Source of the DNA: Candidatus Latescibacterota bacterium
GTDB taxonomy: Bacteria > Latescibacterota > 4484-107 > B68-G9
DNA length: 8,275 bases
NCBI GenBank assembly: GCA_012962735.1
Contig: DTXA01000409.1
Span: 1 to 8,275 of the forward strand
Reading direction: 5' to 3'
In this document: piece after piece, positions 1 to 6,551 of the stretch
Layout: each line of letters starts with the position of its first letter
Numbering within the stretch: position 1 is the stretch's first letter
Notes under the pieces: model-generated
Database searches by the model: none
What the model saw: the letters and a program-made list of their open reading frames with translations, nothing else
Told to the model about the DNA's origin: nothing
Program-made: the position numbers and the translations under genes

Positions 1-114
1 AACAACCTGGACCCTCAGGAGGACAGCACGACCGCATCCGTGGTGACGATCTCGCTTGAGAGCGAAAACGGCAACCGTAAGGTCACTTTGAAGTTCGTGC
101 TCACAGTGCCTTAG
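1..114 (+). CDS. C-terminal end of a possible minor pilin/pseudopilin-like protein (partial)
   Basis: Frame 1 is open from the left edge to a TAG stop at 112-114, giving the last 37 residues of a protein whose start lies outside the window. The visible tail has an acidic, polar stretch (NNLDPQEDSTTA) followed by two alternating beta-strand-like segments (VVTISLES and KVTLKFVLTVP). Such a strand-turn-strand ending is common in the C-terminal sheet of minor pilins and type II secretion pseudopilins (PulJ/PilW-like), but this is only a resemblance in composition: the diagnostic N-terminal prepilin helix is not in view. The next gene begins within 9 nt on the same strand, so the two are probably co-transcribed. 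That the frame is coding is fairly sure; the product is not. Confidence 0.5.
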   Translation, partial: NNLDPQEDSTTASVVTISLESENGNRKVTLKFVLTVP

Positions 115-122
115 GGGGAATG

Positions 123-869
123 ATGAGATGGATTTGGCTTGCGCTTCTCTGGCCCGGACTTTCTCACGGTGAAACGCGTTGGCCCTCGGTCGGAGAGGGA
201 GAGATATACGGCGGGGTTGGGGTGGAATATAGAAGGTGGCGGCTGGACGACCGGGAGGTCGCCTCCCAGCGTTGGGACTTCCGGGCCTTGTACGGTGTGA
301 GAGGCTGGTTGGACCTCAAGGCCAGGGTGGGGATGGCCCAGCTTGCGGTTTCCGCCCCCGGTTCGGGATGGACCGATCTCGAGGCGGCCTATAGGCCCCT
401 TTTGGGGGCCGGGGCACGCCTGCGACTGTTCGACTTTCTATCTTTAGTGACGTATGTAGACATGGAGGGCCTTTTTTTTCGTCCGTCCGGGGCTATGGTG
501 TACACCGCAGGCCCCGACACCCTCCGCTCCGAGGTGCACTACAGGCCCTGGGGAGAGTACTTCGTCGCCCTCCACATAGCGGTCCCCTCGTGGGGGATTT
601 ACGGCGGTGTCGTATTTCAGGGGGTGGCCACGGAGGGAGAAAGACGACTCATAGAGGAAGGAAAGACCTTGGAGGAACGGCGGGAGTCGTACCGAAGCGG
701 AGGGCAATGGACATACGTTTTGGGCAGGCGACTTGAGATGGGCAAGGGCTTCCAACTTCAGGCGGAGATGTGGGCATCTTCGGACGTGTTCCTCGGGAAG
801 GTCCATGAAGATATGGCCGTACGGGTGGAACTGGTCCAGCGCTACGTGCCCGAACAGGAGCCCTTCTGA
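123..869 (+). CDS. Secreted beta-rich protein, putative outer-membrane beta-barrel
   Basis: A 248-residue protein with an N-terminal signal peptide: Arg-2, a hydrophobic core (WIWLALLWPGL) and likely cleavage after the SHG segment near residue 16. The mature part has many short alternating hydrophobic/polar segments rich in Tyr, Trp and Gly (for example YGGVGVEYRRW, FRALYGVRGWLDLKARVGM, WTYVLGRRLEMGKGFQLQAEMW), a pattern expected for beta-barrel strands in the outer membrane. The last residue is Phe, as in many outer-membrane proteins, although the last clear strand (MAVRVELVQRY) stops a little earlier. Two in-frame ATGs exist at 120 and 123; the second is chosen because the GGGGGA at 114-119 leaves it a usable spacing, while it abuts the first. 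I recognise no named family. It lies 9 nt after the upstream gene and converges with the lipoprotein-like gene, their stop codons being directly adjacent. Confidence 0.75.
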   Translation: MRWIWLALLWPGLSHGETRWPSVGEGEIYGGVGVEYRRWRLDDREVASQRWDFRALYGVRGWLDLKARVGMAQLAVSAPGSGWTDLEAAYRPLLGAGARLRLFDFLSLVTYVDMEGLFFRPSGAMVYTAGPDTLRSEVHYRPWGEYFVALHIAVPSWGIYGGVVFQGVATEGERRLIEEGKTLEERRESYRSGGQWTYVLGRRLEMGKGFQLQAEMWASSDVFLGKVHEDMAVRVELVQRYVPEQEPF

Positions 870-1280
870 CTATTCGTACAGGATGTCGTATTCGAACGGA
901 CGTCCAATGTTGTTCCAATTGTATGAGTATATCCGGATGGTGACGTTGCCGTCCACGACGATCTCAATCTCCTGGGGCTCCAATTGGTGGGAGTACACGT
1001 AGGCCCTGCCCTTCAGGTATAGGGTAAGTTTAGTGCCTCCCTTCAATATATCGTGGGAGACTTCCTTTTTCTCCCCAGGCAGTACAGTGATCTCCACTTT
1101 GCCCAGTTCTTCGTCGTAGTACCATACCGTCACATCGGCCTTATAGCGGCCGGCGTTCTGGCTTACGTTCTCTAAGAACACCCGGCCGTCCTCCTTTATC
1201 CCTGGCTCTTTGACTGGGGACTTCCCTCCGCAGGCTAAAGGGAGCCCCAAGCCCAGTATCAGGACGATCGCTGTACGCAT
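870..1280 (-). CDS. Small putative lipoprotein with a beta-sandwich-like body
   Basis: A 136-residue protein. The N-terminus (MRTAIVLILGLGLPLAC) is a short type II signal peptide with Cys-17 as the probable lipidated residue, followed by Gly-Gly-Lys-Ser. The lipobox is not textbook: Pro rather than Leu occupies position -3 (L-P-L-A-C). The mature part is about 115 residues of alternating strands (RVFLENVSQNAG, KADVTVWYYDEE, KVEITVLPG, KLTLYLKGRAYVYS, EIEIVVDGNVTIRIYSYNW), resembling a compact Ig-like/beta-sandwich domain; no family is recognised. A strong ribosome binding site (AGGAGG at 1291-1296) precedes the ATG by 10 nt. A dedicated promoter lies at 1387-1415, and the leader carries an inverted repeat. 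Its stop codon touches that of the convergent plus-strand gene, so its transcript must end inside that gene. Confidence 0.75.
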   Translation of the reverse strand: MRTAIVLILGLGLPLACGGKSPVKEPGIKEDGRVFLENVSQNAGRYKADVTVWYYDEELGKVEITVLPGEKKEVSHDILKGGTKLTLYLKGRAYVYSHQLEPQEIEIVVDGNVTIRIYSYNWNNIGRPFEYDILYE

Positions 1281-1290
1281 CGTTATCCCA

Positions 1291-1296
1291 CCTCCT
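1291..1296 (-). promoter_or_regulatory. Strong Shine-Dalgarno site of the lipoprotein-like gene
   Basis: The minus strand reads AAAAGGAGGTGGG before the ATG at 1280-1278, a perfect AGGAGG core 10 nt from the start codon. It fixes the start. A short leader segment ACCTCT (minus strand, 1356-1351) is complementary to GGAGGT here (five pairs plus one G-U), so it could be masked by leader pairing; that part is inference. Confidence 0.7.
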
Positions 1297-1304
1297 TTTA
1301 TAGC

Positions 1305-1337
1305 CCCAAAAAGTTCTCCGCCTCGATACTTTTTGGG
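1305..1337 (-). repeat. Perfect 10-bp inverted repeat in the leader of the lipoprotein-like gene
   Basis: The arms CCCAAAAAGT (1305-1314) and ACTTTTTGGG (1328-1337) are exact reverse complements separated by 13 nt. Relative to the promoter at 1387-1415, the element lies about 43-75 nt into the predicted transcript and ends shortly before the Shine-Dalgarno site. It could be an RNA hairpin acting on translation or transcript stability, or a DNA operator with a palindromic protein site. It is unlikely to be a simple intrinsic terminator, because no T-run follows the stem in the direction of transcription. Confidence 0.6.
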
Positions 1338-1386
1338 ATTAGACCGAACCAGAGGTCACTTCAATTGGAGATATATTTATTAGTCA

Positions 1387-1415
1387 AATATAGCCTGTTT
1401 TCCTTCCCCTGTCAA
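1387..1415 (-). promoter_or_regulatory. Near-consensus sigma70 promoter of the lipoprotein-like gene
   Basis: On the minus strand TTGACA (1415-1410) is followed by exactly 17 nt and then TATATT (1392-1387): a perfect -35 box, an ideal spacer and a 5-of-6 -10 box, in an AT-rich stretch between two genes. Transcription would start near 1380, giving a leader of about 100 nt. The -35 box begins only about a dozen bases after the stop codon of the upstream protease gene, with no terminator between, so protease readthrough could also reach this gene. Confidence 0.75.
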
Positions 1416-1426
1416 TATGCCATACT

Positions 1427-4400
1427 TCATTTCATTAAGACCACCCGCAGGGTGCGGGTTTCGTCTTCTACCTTCAGCCTAACTATGTACACCCCGCTTG
1501 CGACCGGCCTTCCATCTTCGTCCCTGCCGTCCCAGTATAGGAACTTCTCGCCGGGAGGCCAATGCCCCTTCCGGAGGGTTCGCACAGGCCGGCCGAGCAC
1601 ATCGTACAGGCGGAGGAGTCCCTTCCCACGGAAAGGAGCCCTGACGCGGAACGTCGTTCCCCCCCGAAATGGGTTGGGGAAGGCATAAAGGTCAAGTTCG
1701 CCGGGGACCCCCAGCTCCGCCATCTCGGGCTTTAAGGCCGAGAGTATTTCCCGCTTAACTTCCAGATGGGGGATCTTCGAGGCAGCCTTGTAAGCCTCCG
1801 AGAGGACCTCCTTTCCCCCGATCTCCGATACAGGCGTCCCGAACGCCCTCCCCCAGTTCTTCAGGATCACTTTCAAGTCTCCCGTCCCCACCCTCCCGTC
1901 CCCGTCGGCATCTGCATAGGTCGCGCCCGGAGGGTCCCAAAGCTTCGCCGCCTGTCCCGCCCAGGTGGAAAGCGGATTGGGCCTTTTCGACCCGGACAGC
2001 CCCCAGTATTCGGCCAGTGCTATTATGTCCCCTCCGTCCACCGTGCCGTTTCTATCCACATCTCCAGGCCAGACGAAAGCGTCCAGGGGGCCTTCGGGGC
2101 CGAGGATGTAAGCCCTGCCAGCTCTGAGGTTTCCCCAGACCTGGGTCGTCCCATCGGGCCATGTCACCTCAACCCAGTCCGCCTCCCGAGCCTCCCCGAT
2201 GCCGAAATACAGCGGAAGGCCGTCGTCTGCCACGACTTGTCGGATCTGCACTTTACTCCCAGAGGACAACCGCACCCTCGCTCCCGATGCCTTCCATATG
2301 CGCAAGGCTACACAGTTTCCTCGCAACGGAGCCCTGTAAATGCGGCCTGACGGCCGCCGATGCTCCTCCACTAAGAGAAGCTCGGGGGCTGTGTCCCCGT
2401 CCCAGTCGGCGAAGGAAGCCCCATAAAGCAGGTTTTCCGGATTCCATACCCTTAGAAACTTTCCCCCCTCATTTCTGAGCAATTTTCTTCCGGAGATTCC
2501 GAAGATGTCTATGTCTCCGTCCAGGTCGTAGTCTATCCACGTAGCGTAGCCCGGAAGCTCGGCACCGACTTCCGAAGCTACTTCCTCGAAAGTTCCGTCC
2601 CCACGGTTGCGGTAGAGGAAGTTCGGGGCATAAGGACACATCACATAAAGGTCAAAGTCCCCGTCCCCGTCGTAATCCACCCAAGCTGCGTTCTGGCCGT
2701 TCCATACATCTATGCCCACCTCCTTCCCCACCTCTTCGAAGTTCCCCCCCACATTTTTATACAGAAGGCTGTTATATCCATATCGTCCTACGTATAGGTC
2801 GAGATCGCCATCTCCGTCGCAATCGCCCCAGGATATACTGCTTATCAGACCTTTCATCCCGATATGTTCAGCTTCCTCAAATTTCCCGTCTCCTACGTTG
2901 CGATACAGAAGGACCCCGGAACTTCCCGCCACGCACAGATCGAGGCTTCCGTCCCCGTCGTAATCCACCCAGGCTGCGTATCCGCTCGGTGTATCTATAC
3001 CAGATTCCCCGGCCATCTCCTCGAAGTTTCCCTCTATGTTTCGGTACAGAAAACCACGATTCCAACTTCCCACATATAGGTCGGGGTCTCCATCTTCGTC
3101 GTAGTCGCCCCAGGAAACCGACGAGATGAAACGGGAGATATGTAGCACATTCTCCAGCTTCCATTGTCCCAGGTTGCGATACAGAGATCCACAGGTAAAC
3201 AAATCGGGAAGCAGGTCTCCATTTATGTCCCCCGGGACGAGCATCTCGCAGAAGGCCCCCATCATCTGTCCGATCTCTTGGAGGGCAGGAGGGCAGAGCC
3301 TGCGTTTTCTGAAAGGGGCCCCTGCGGGCCAGAAGCCTTTGGCCCCCTTTCTGTCCGATGCCGTTATGTAACACCATATGGTATCCATCACGTCCACCTC
3401 GGCCCCATACAGGTTCCCTCCCTCCCAGGCCATCGGCACCCTGCCGGAGGATTCGAAGTGAAGCCATACGGAGCTTATTCCATCGGCGTCCTCCACCTCG
3501 GCCTCGACCTCCCATCCGTCCCCAGTCCACCGGGCCGAGACATCTCTGAACAGGGGAGGGAGGTTCCCGGAGAAGCCTACGGCCTTCAGGGCCCCGGGGA
3601 TGTCCAGCTTGCCCCATCCCCAGATGTCGTTCGGCACCTCCCCGGTGTGTTCGTCCCTTTCGGCCCCTAAGCAGAGGGCCTCCTTTACGCCTTTGTGTCC
3701 GAGCGAGGGAACCGCCTGAAGCAGAATTGCAGCGGCGCCTGCCACGTGGGGAAGGGCGGAACTCGTGCCCTCGAAGGGACCATATCCTCCAGGGGAGCCT
3801 AAGGCCTCTTTAGTCCAGGTGGAGAAAACTATGCTTCCGGGCGCGGCTATGTCCACGACCATTCTGCCGTCTATCCTCAAACCTCTCCCGCTGAAGTCGT
3901 TTATCTCGCCTTCGGGGTTTCGCAGTCCCGATGGATCGTATGCGGCCACGGTTATGGCCTCGTCGGCGGTGCCCGGCCATGTCACGGTGCCATCGTCGGC
4001 TACGAAGTCCACGAACTGCGCTCCGCCCACCCATCCGGTCACATCGTCCGCCACGTACCCGTCGACCCTGAAGGGCATACCGGCGGAGCCCAGACGTAAG
4101 GTCCAGATTCCGGTTTCCAGCCCTTCGCCCTTTTTTAAGGCTATGTCCAACTTGGATGTTCCCCTCGGCGAGACCTCGAAGTTCCCGAAGACTTCCATCC
4201 CCTCCAACTCCCTTACCTCTCCGTCGGGTACGAGATCGAAGCTGAGCCCATGGGGCGTCCTCGCCTCGACCGTCAAGCTGTCCGGGGAGGTCCAGAGGAA
4301 GGTTATGTACACCGTCTCGATCCCGTAGCCCTTCGGCACCCGCACCCGTATGGATACCCCCTCCCCGGTCACCTCCACCCTACAGTGCTTCTTCCGTTTG

Positions 4401-5629
4401 GGGCCGGCCAGGTTGCCGGTGGCGGCGATCTGTACTATCCCTTCCTTGGCCAGTTCGTCTATCATCTGCTCTAAGTTGGAGGAACCATCCAGGAACTCGA
4501 AAACCCATCCCCCGAACTCGTAGACCATTATATCCGCACCCATGTCCACGGCCCAGGGGATGTATTGTTCTGGGGTTGTGTCCCTTCGGTGGACGACCAA
4601 AAGCTCCGCCCCGGGCGCAATTCCCACCCAACGCCTGTTTCCGGGGAAACCCCCGACCAGGATACCTGCAGCAGGGGTGCCGTGGTTTTCGGGGTCGCCG
4701 GGGTCGTGGATGAGATCGGGACCCTCCCGCTCCACAAGCCCTCCCTGGGGGTCCTTATCTAAGAATGCGAGCACCTTCGGGACCTCCAACCGCCTCAGAT
4801 GCTCCCCGACCTCTAAGGCACCGTCCCCGTCCTGGTCGTCCGGGACGAAGGTCGGCTCCCCGAAGACCGGGTCCTCCACCGAGAACCCCTCATCAGGCCC
4901 GGCGTCCCTAATGCTGTCCCCGTCTACGTCCACGTAGAGCCAGTCGGTTTCGGGGTCGAAGCCCGGGCTTGGTGTGTATCGAGCGTACAGGTCCTGCACT
5001 CCGGCCTTCCATAGGCGGAGTACCTCCCCTGGACCTATCCTTCCATCCCTGTCCAGGTCCACCCCGTCCACGCCCGGTGTGAGGACCCTATCGCCGTCCA
5101 TATCGTACCATTCCACCGCCTCCCCCGCCATCCAGAACGCGGGATGGTAGAGGTCCACCCCGGTATCGAAGAGGGCTACCTTAACCCCCTTCCCCGTAAG
5201 CGAACGAGGCCTTCCGCCCATATCCCAGGCCGTCCGTGCTCCGACCTGGGGACCGCTGATGTCCAATAGCGGAACGACCTTGACCCTCCTGCCGGACTCT
5301 ATCCGCTCTACGAGGGGATGTCGGGCCACATCGTCGAGGGCATCCCAGGACACACGGGCCCCATAGACCCTGCCCACGTGGAGCACCTTTCCCCTTCGCC
5401 GGAAGAACTGAACTCCTATAGCCTCTATGTCCTTCAGTTCTCCCTCGGAGGGAGACCTGCGGAAGCGCAGGGAGATGTCCACCCGGGCTGGAACCACCTT
5501 GCCCCTCCTAAGGTCCAGGACCGTTCTGCCCCTGTACCACTTTAAGGCAGAGTCGATGGGGGCCGCCCGGCCCGATGGGACCATAAGGAGGAGGTACAGG
5601 ACCGCTATGATGACCATCGATATAAGCAT
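1427..5629 (-). CDS. Large secreted S8 (subtilisin-like) protease with propeller, UnbV, dockerin-like and T9SS-type sorting domains
   Basis: About 1400 residues, exported and probably surface-attached or released by a type IX-like system. From the chosen ATG: signal peptide 1-22 (no basic residue before the core); I9-propeptide-like 45-115; S8 domain with Asp-155 (LFDTGVD), His-316 (NHGTPAAG), oxyanion Asn-406 (ATGNLAG) and Ser-623 (GTSSALPHVAG), so the triad is intact. The Asp-His gap holds about 160 residues with DxDxDG-type Ca-loop motifs; a jelly-roll-like insert sits near 416-527. Next come an Ig-like segment, seven Asp-rich FG-GAP/VCBS-like blades (800-1087), an ASPIC/UnbV domain (about 1110-1168, with VEVTWPDGTTQVW), two dockerin-like loops (about 1186-1262) and a FlgD-like tail from FPNPF (1317-1400). 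The frame is open to a GTG at 5734, but that would place both divergent promoters inside the gene; ATG 5629 lies just downstream of its predicted transcription start. ATG 5659 (which would add a Lys to the signal peptide) and ATG 5617 are alternatives. Confidence 0.9.
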   Translation of the reverse strand: MLISMVIIAVLYLLLMVPSGRAAPIDSALKWYRGRTVLDLRRGKVVPARVDISLRFRRSPSEGELKDIEAIGVQFFRRRGKVLHVGRVYGARVSWDALDDVARHPLVERIESGRRVKVVPLLDISGPQVGARTAWDMGGRPRSLTGKGVKVALFDTGVDLYHPAFWMAGEAVEWYDMDGDRVLTPGVDGVDLDRDGRIGPGEVLRLWKAGVQDLYARYTPSPGFDPETDWLYVDVDGDSIRDAGPDEGFSVEDPVFGEPTFVPDDQDGDGALEVGEHLRRLEVPKVLAFLDKDPQGGLVEREGPDLIHDPGDPENHGTPAAGILVGGFPGNRRWVGIAPGAELLVVHRRDTTPEQYIPWAVDMGADIMVYEFGGWVFEFLDGSSNLEQMIDELAKEGIVQIAATGNLAGPKRKKHCRVEVTGEGVSIRVRVPKGYGIETVYITFLWTSPDSLTVEARTPHGLSFDLVPDGEVRELEGMEVFGNFEVSPRGTSKLDIALKKGEGLETGIWTLRLGSAGMPFRVDGYVADDVTGWVGGAQFVDFVADDGTVTWPGTADEAITVAAYDPSGLRNPEGEINDFSGRGLRIDGRMVVDIAAPGSIVFSTWTKEALGSPGGYGPFEGTSSALPHVAGAAAILLQAVPSLGHKGVKEALCLGAERDEHTGEVPNDIWGWGKLDIPGALKAVGFSGNLPPLFRDVSARWTGDGWEVEAEVEDADGISSVWLHFESSGRVPMAWEGGNLYGAEVDVMDTIWCYITASDRKGAKGFWPAGAPFRKRRLCPPALQEIGQMMGAFCEMLVPGDINGDLLPDLFTCGSLYRNLGQWKLENVLHISRFISSVSWGDYDEDGDPDLYVGSWNRGFLYRNIEGNFEEMAGESGIDTPSGYAAWVDYDGDGSLDLCVAGSSGVLLYRNVGDGKFEEAEHIGMKGLISSISWGDCDGDGDLDLYVGRYGYNSLLYKNVGGNFEEVGKEVGIDVWNGQNAAWVDYDGDGDFDLYVMCPYAPNFLYRNRGDGTFEEVASEVGAELPGYATWIDYDLDGDIDIFGISGRKLLRNEGGKFLRVWNPENLLYGASFADWDGDTAPELLLVEEHRRPSGRIYRAPLRGNCVALRIWKASGARVRLSSGSKVQIRQVVADDGLPLYFGIGEAREADWVEVTWPDGTTQVWGNLRAGRAYILGPEGPLDAFVWPGDVDRNGTVDGGDIIALAEYWGLSGSKRPNPLSTWAGQAAKLWDPPGATYADADGDGRVGTGDLKVILKNWGRAFGTPVSEIGGKEVLSEAYKAASKIPHLEVKREILSALKPEMAELGVPGELDLYAFPNPFRGGTTFRVRAPFRGKGLLRLYDVLGRPVRTLRKGHWPPGEKFLYWDGRDEDGRPVASGVYIVRLKVEDETRTLRVVLMK
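2370..3232 (-). repeat. Seven Asp-rich FG-GAP/VCBS-type repeats within the protease
   Basis: Seven Ca-loop cores occur in series in the protein: DINGDLLPD, DYDEDGDPD, DYDGDGSLD, DCDGDGDLD, DYDGDGDFD, DYDLDGDID and DWDGDTAPE. Seven such blades would close one beta-propeller. Units 2 and 4 share an ISS(V/I)SWGD lead-in and units 3 and 5 share AAWVDYDGDG, so a two-blade block appears to have been duplicated. At DNA level a segment near 2951 recurs almost unchanged near 2663. Confidence 0.8.
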
Positions 5630-5654
5630 ATATATGTCCGAGCTCTTCCCCAAA

Positions 5655-5683
5655 AGCATACGAAGATCGGACCAGTTTGTCAA
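5655..5683 (-). promoter_or_regulatory. Sigma70-type promoter of the protease gene
   Basis: On the minus strand TTGACA (5683-5678) is followed by 17 nt and TATGCT (5660-5655), a perfect -35 with a 4-of-6 -10. Transcription would start near 5648, about 19 nt before the ATG at 5629. This supports that start over the upstream GTG at 5734 and over the ATG at 5659, which overlaps the -10 box. Confidence 0.65.
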
Positions 5684-5695
5684 GGGACGAAAGGC

Positions 5696-5724
5696 TTGAC
5701 AGATAGGGTATCTTGTGGTATTTT
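5696..5724 (+). promoter_or_regulatory. Sigma70-type promoter of the Roadblock/GH4/dnaG operon
   Basis: On the plus strand TTGACA (5696-5701) is followed by 17 nt and TATTTT (5719-5724), a perfect -35 and a 5-of-6 -10. The start would be near 5731, with a leader of about 40 nt before the ATG at 5771. It is back to back with the protease promoter; TGTCAAG (5678-5684) and CTTGACA (5695-5701) form a 7-bp dyad containing both -35 boxes. Confidence 0.7.
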
Positions 5725-5759
5725 CCTTAGACACAAGCTCAAGGGAAGACCCTTCAGCC

Positions 5760-5767
5760 GAGGAGGT
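5760..5767 (+). promoter_or_regulatory. Shine-Dalgarno site of the first Roadblock gene
   Basis: GAGGAGGT lies a few bases before the ATG at 5771 and decides that start over in-frame upstream codons, which would fall in the promoter. A small hairpin (AAGGG at 5741-5745 with CCCTT at 5750-5754) precedes it; its significance is doubtful. Confidence 0.7.
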
Positions 5768-5770
5768 AAG

Positions 5771-6124
5771 ATGGAAGCTTTAGAAAAGATCCTGAACGCT
5801 TTGAGGGACGCCGCAGAAGCCAGAGGGGCCCTCGTCGTAGGGAAGGATGGCCTTACGCTCAGCCAGGTTGGGGTTATAGACAGGGATATAGAGTCCATAG
5901 GAGCCCTAGCGTCCAACAGCCTGCGTTCCCCTCAGAGCCTGGGGGAGCAATTGGGGAGCGGAGGGCTCGTGCAGGTACTGGTGCAGTTCGAGAGGGGAGC
6001 AGTGGTCGTGGAGCCCCTGACAGAGGATTACGTGTTGGTGATGGTGGCCGGGGAGGATGCCAACATCGGGATGATCCGGTACGCCCTAAGGAAGCATAAG
6101 GTGGAGCTGATATCAGCACTCTGA
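5771..6124 (+). CDS. Roadblock/LC7-domain protein, first of a tandem pair
   Basis: A 117-residue cytosolic protein, essentially one Roadblock/LC7 domain. It begins with an amphipathic helix (MEALEKILNALRDAAEARG), then the first strand pair (GALVVGKDGLTLSQVG), a central helix with DRDIESIGALASNSLR, strands VQVLVQFERGAVVVEPLTEDYVLVMVAG, and a last helix after ANIGMIRYALRK. The length and order fit bacterial MglB-like Roadblock proteins, which dimerise and often act as regulators or activators of small Ras-like GTPases such as MglA. No such GTPase is seen here, so its partner is unknown. The next gene, 13 nt downstream, is a paralogue with the shared pattern (A/S)(N/V)(I/G)GM(I/V)RY near the end, suggesting a heterodimer or an old duplication. 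The fold assignment is by pattern and fairly confident; the role is inferred. Confidence 0.85.
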   Translation: MEALEKILNALRDAAEARGALVVGKDGLTLSQVGVIDRDIESIGALASNSLRSPQSLGEQLGSGGLVQVLVQFERGAVVVEPLTEDYVLVMVAGEDANIGMIRYALRKHKVELISAL

Positions 6125-6137
6125 AAGCGAGGTCGAG

Positions 6138-6551
6138 ATGTCCACACTGGCGGATTTCGTGCAGGAGAGCGGTGCGCTCAAGGCCGTTGTGGCCCGGACG
6201 GACGGGACGGTCTTAGATGCGGTGGGGGTACGGCCTGGGGACCGTGAGGTGCTCCCACGGGCTGCCTCCATAGCGCTCCGCTTAGGCAAGGTCGTGGAGC
6301 AATACGAGGGGATGGGCGCCTTCTCTGGGATATGGATGCAGTTCGAAGAGGGACTGCTCCTCGTGCAGGAGCTTGGGGAGGAGGTGTTCCTGATCGCCTT
6401 GGCTGGCCCTGGGGCATCTGTGGGGATGGTGCGCTATCACATAAACCGGGTCCTTCCCGAGCTGGCCCGTGCGTACGGGGAGGTCCCGAAAGAGCAGGGG
6501 GGACAGGATGAGGTTGCGCTTTTGGAAGAAGAAAATCCCGAAGGGACCTGA
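6138..6551 (+). CDS. Roadblock/LC7-domain protein, second of a tandem pair
   Basis: A 137-residue protein with the same layout as its upstream neighbour: a short N-terminal helix (STLADFVQESGA), strands LKAVVARTDGTVLDAVGV, a central helix (REVLPRAASIALRLGKVVEQYEG), strands IWMQFEEGLLLVQELGEEVFLIALAG, then ASVGMVRYHINRVLPELARAYG. After the domain it carries an extra acidic, flexible tail of about 27 residues ending in ALLEEENPEGT, absent from the first copy. Translation starts at 6138 behind GCGAGGTCGAG. The last 44 nt overlap the next gene, so the two products are probably translated together. The presence of two different Roadblock proteins suggests a heteromeric platform. Roadblock family assignment is by fold pattern; the function is not known. 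Confidence 0.83.
   Translation: MSTLADFVQESGALKAVVARTDGTVLDAVGVRPGDREVLPRAASIALRLGKVVEQYEGMGAFSGIWMQFEEGLLLVQELGEEVFLIALAGPGASVGMVRYHINRVLPELARAYGEVPKEQGGQDEVALLEEENPEGT

Noticed and set aside
1305..1337. Inverted repeat as an intrinsic terminator of the protease gene.
   Set aside because: It lies about 90 nt past the stop, downstream of another promoter, and no T-run follows the stem in the direction of transcription.
2877..3617. Long reading frame overlapping the protease gene on the same strand.
   Set aside because: Its product is Arg/Gly-rich with no recognisable domain, while the protease frame across it has clear catalytic-type and propeller motifs; it is a GC-driven shadow.
5630..5734. 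GTG-started extension of the protease by 35 residues.
   Set aside because: It would put both divergent promoters inside coding sequence and place non-signal residues before the hydrophobic signal peptide; the promoter points to the ATG at 5629.
5741..5754. Small hairpin in the leader of the Roadblock operon as an attenuator.
   Set aside because: The stem is only 5 bp with no T-run and can arise by chance; noted in the ribosome-site entry but not called.
5696..5770. Upstream extension of the first Roadblock protein (TTG at 5696).
   Set aside because: It would begin at the -35 box of the gene's own promoter; a strong Shine-Dalgarno site precedes the ATG at 5771.
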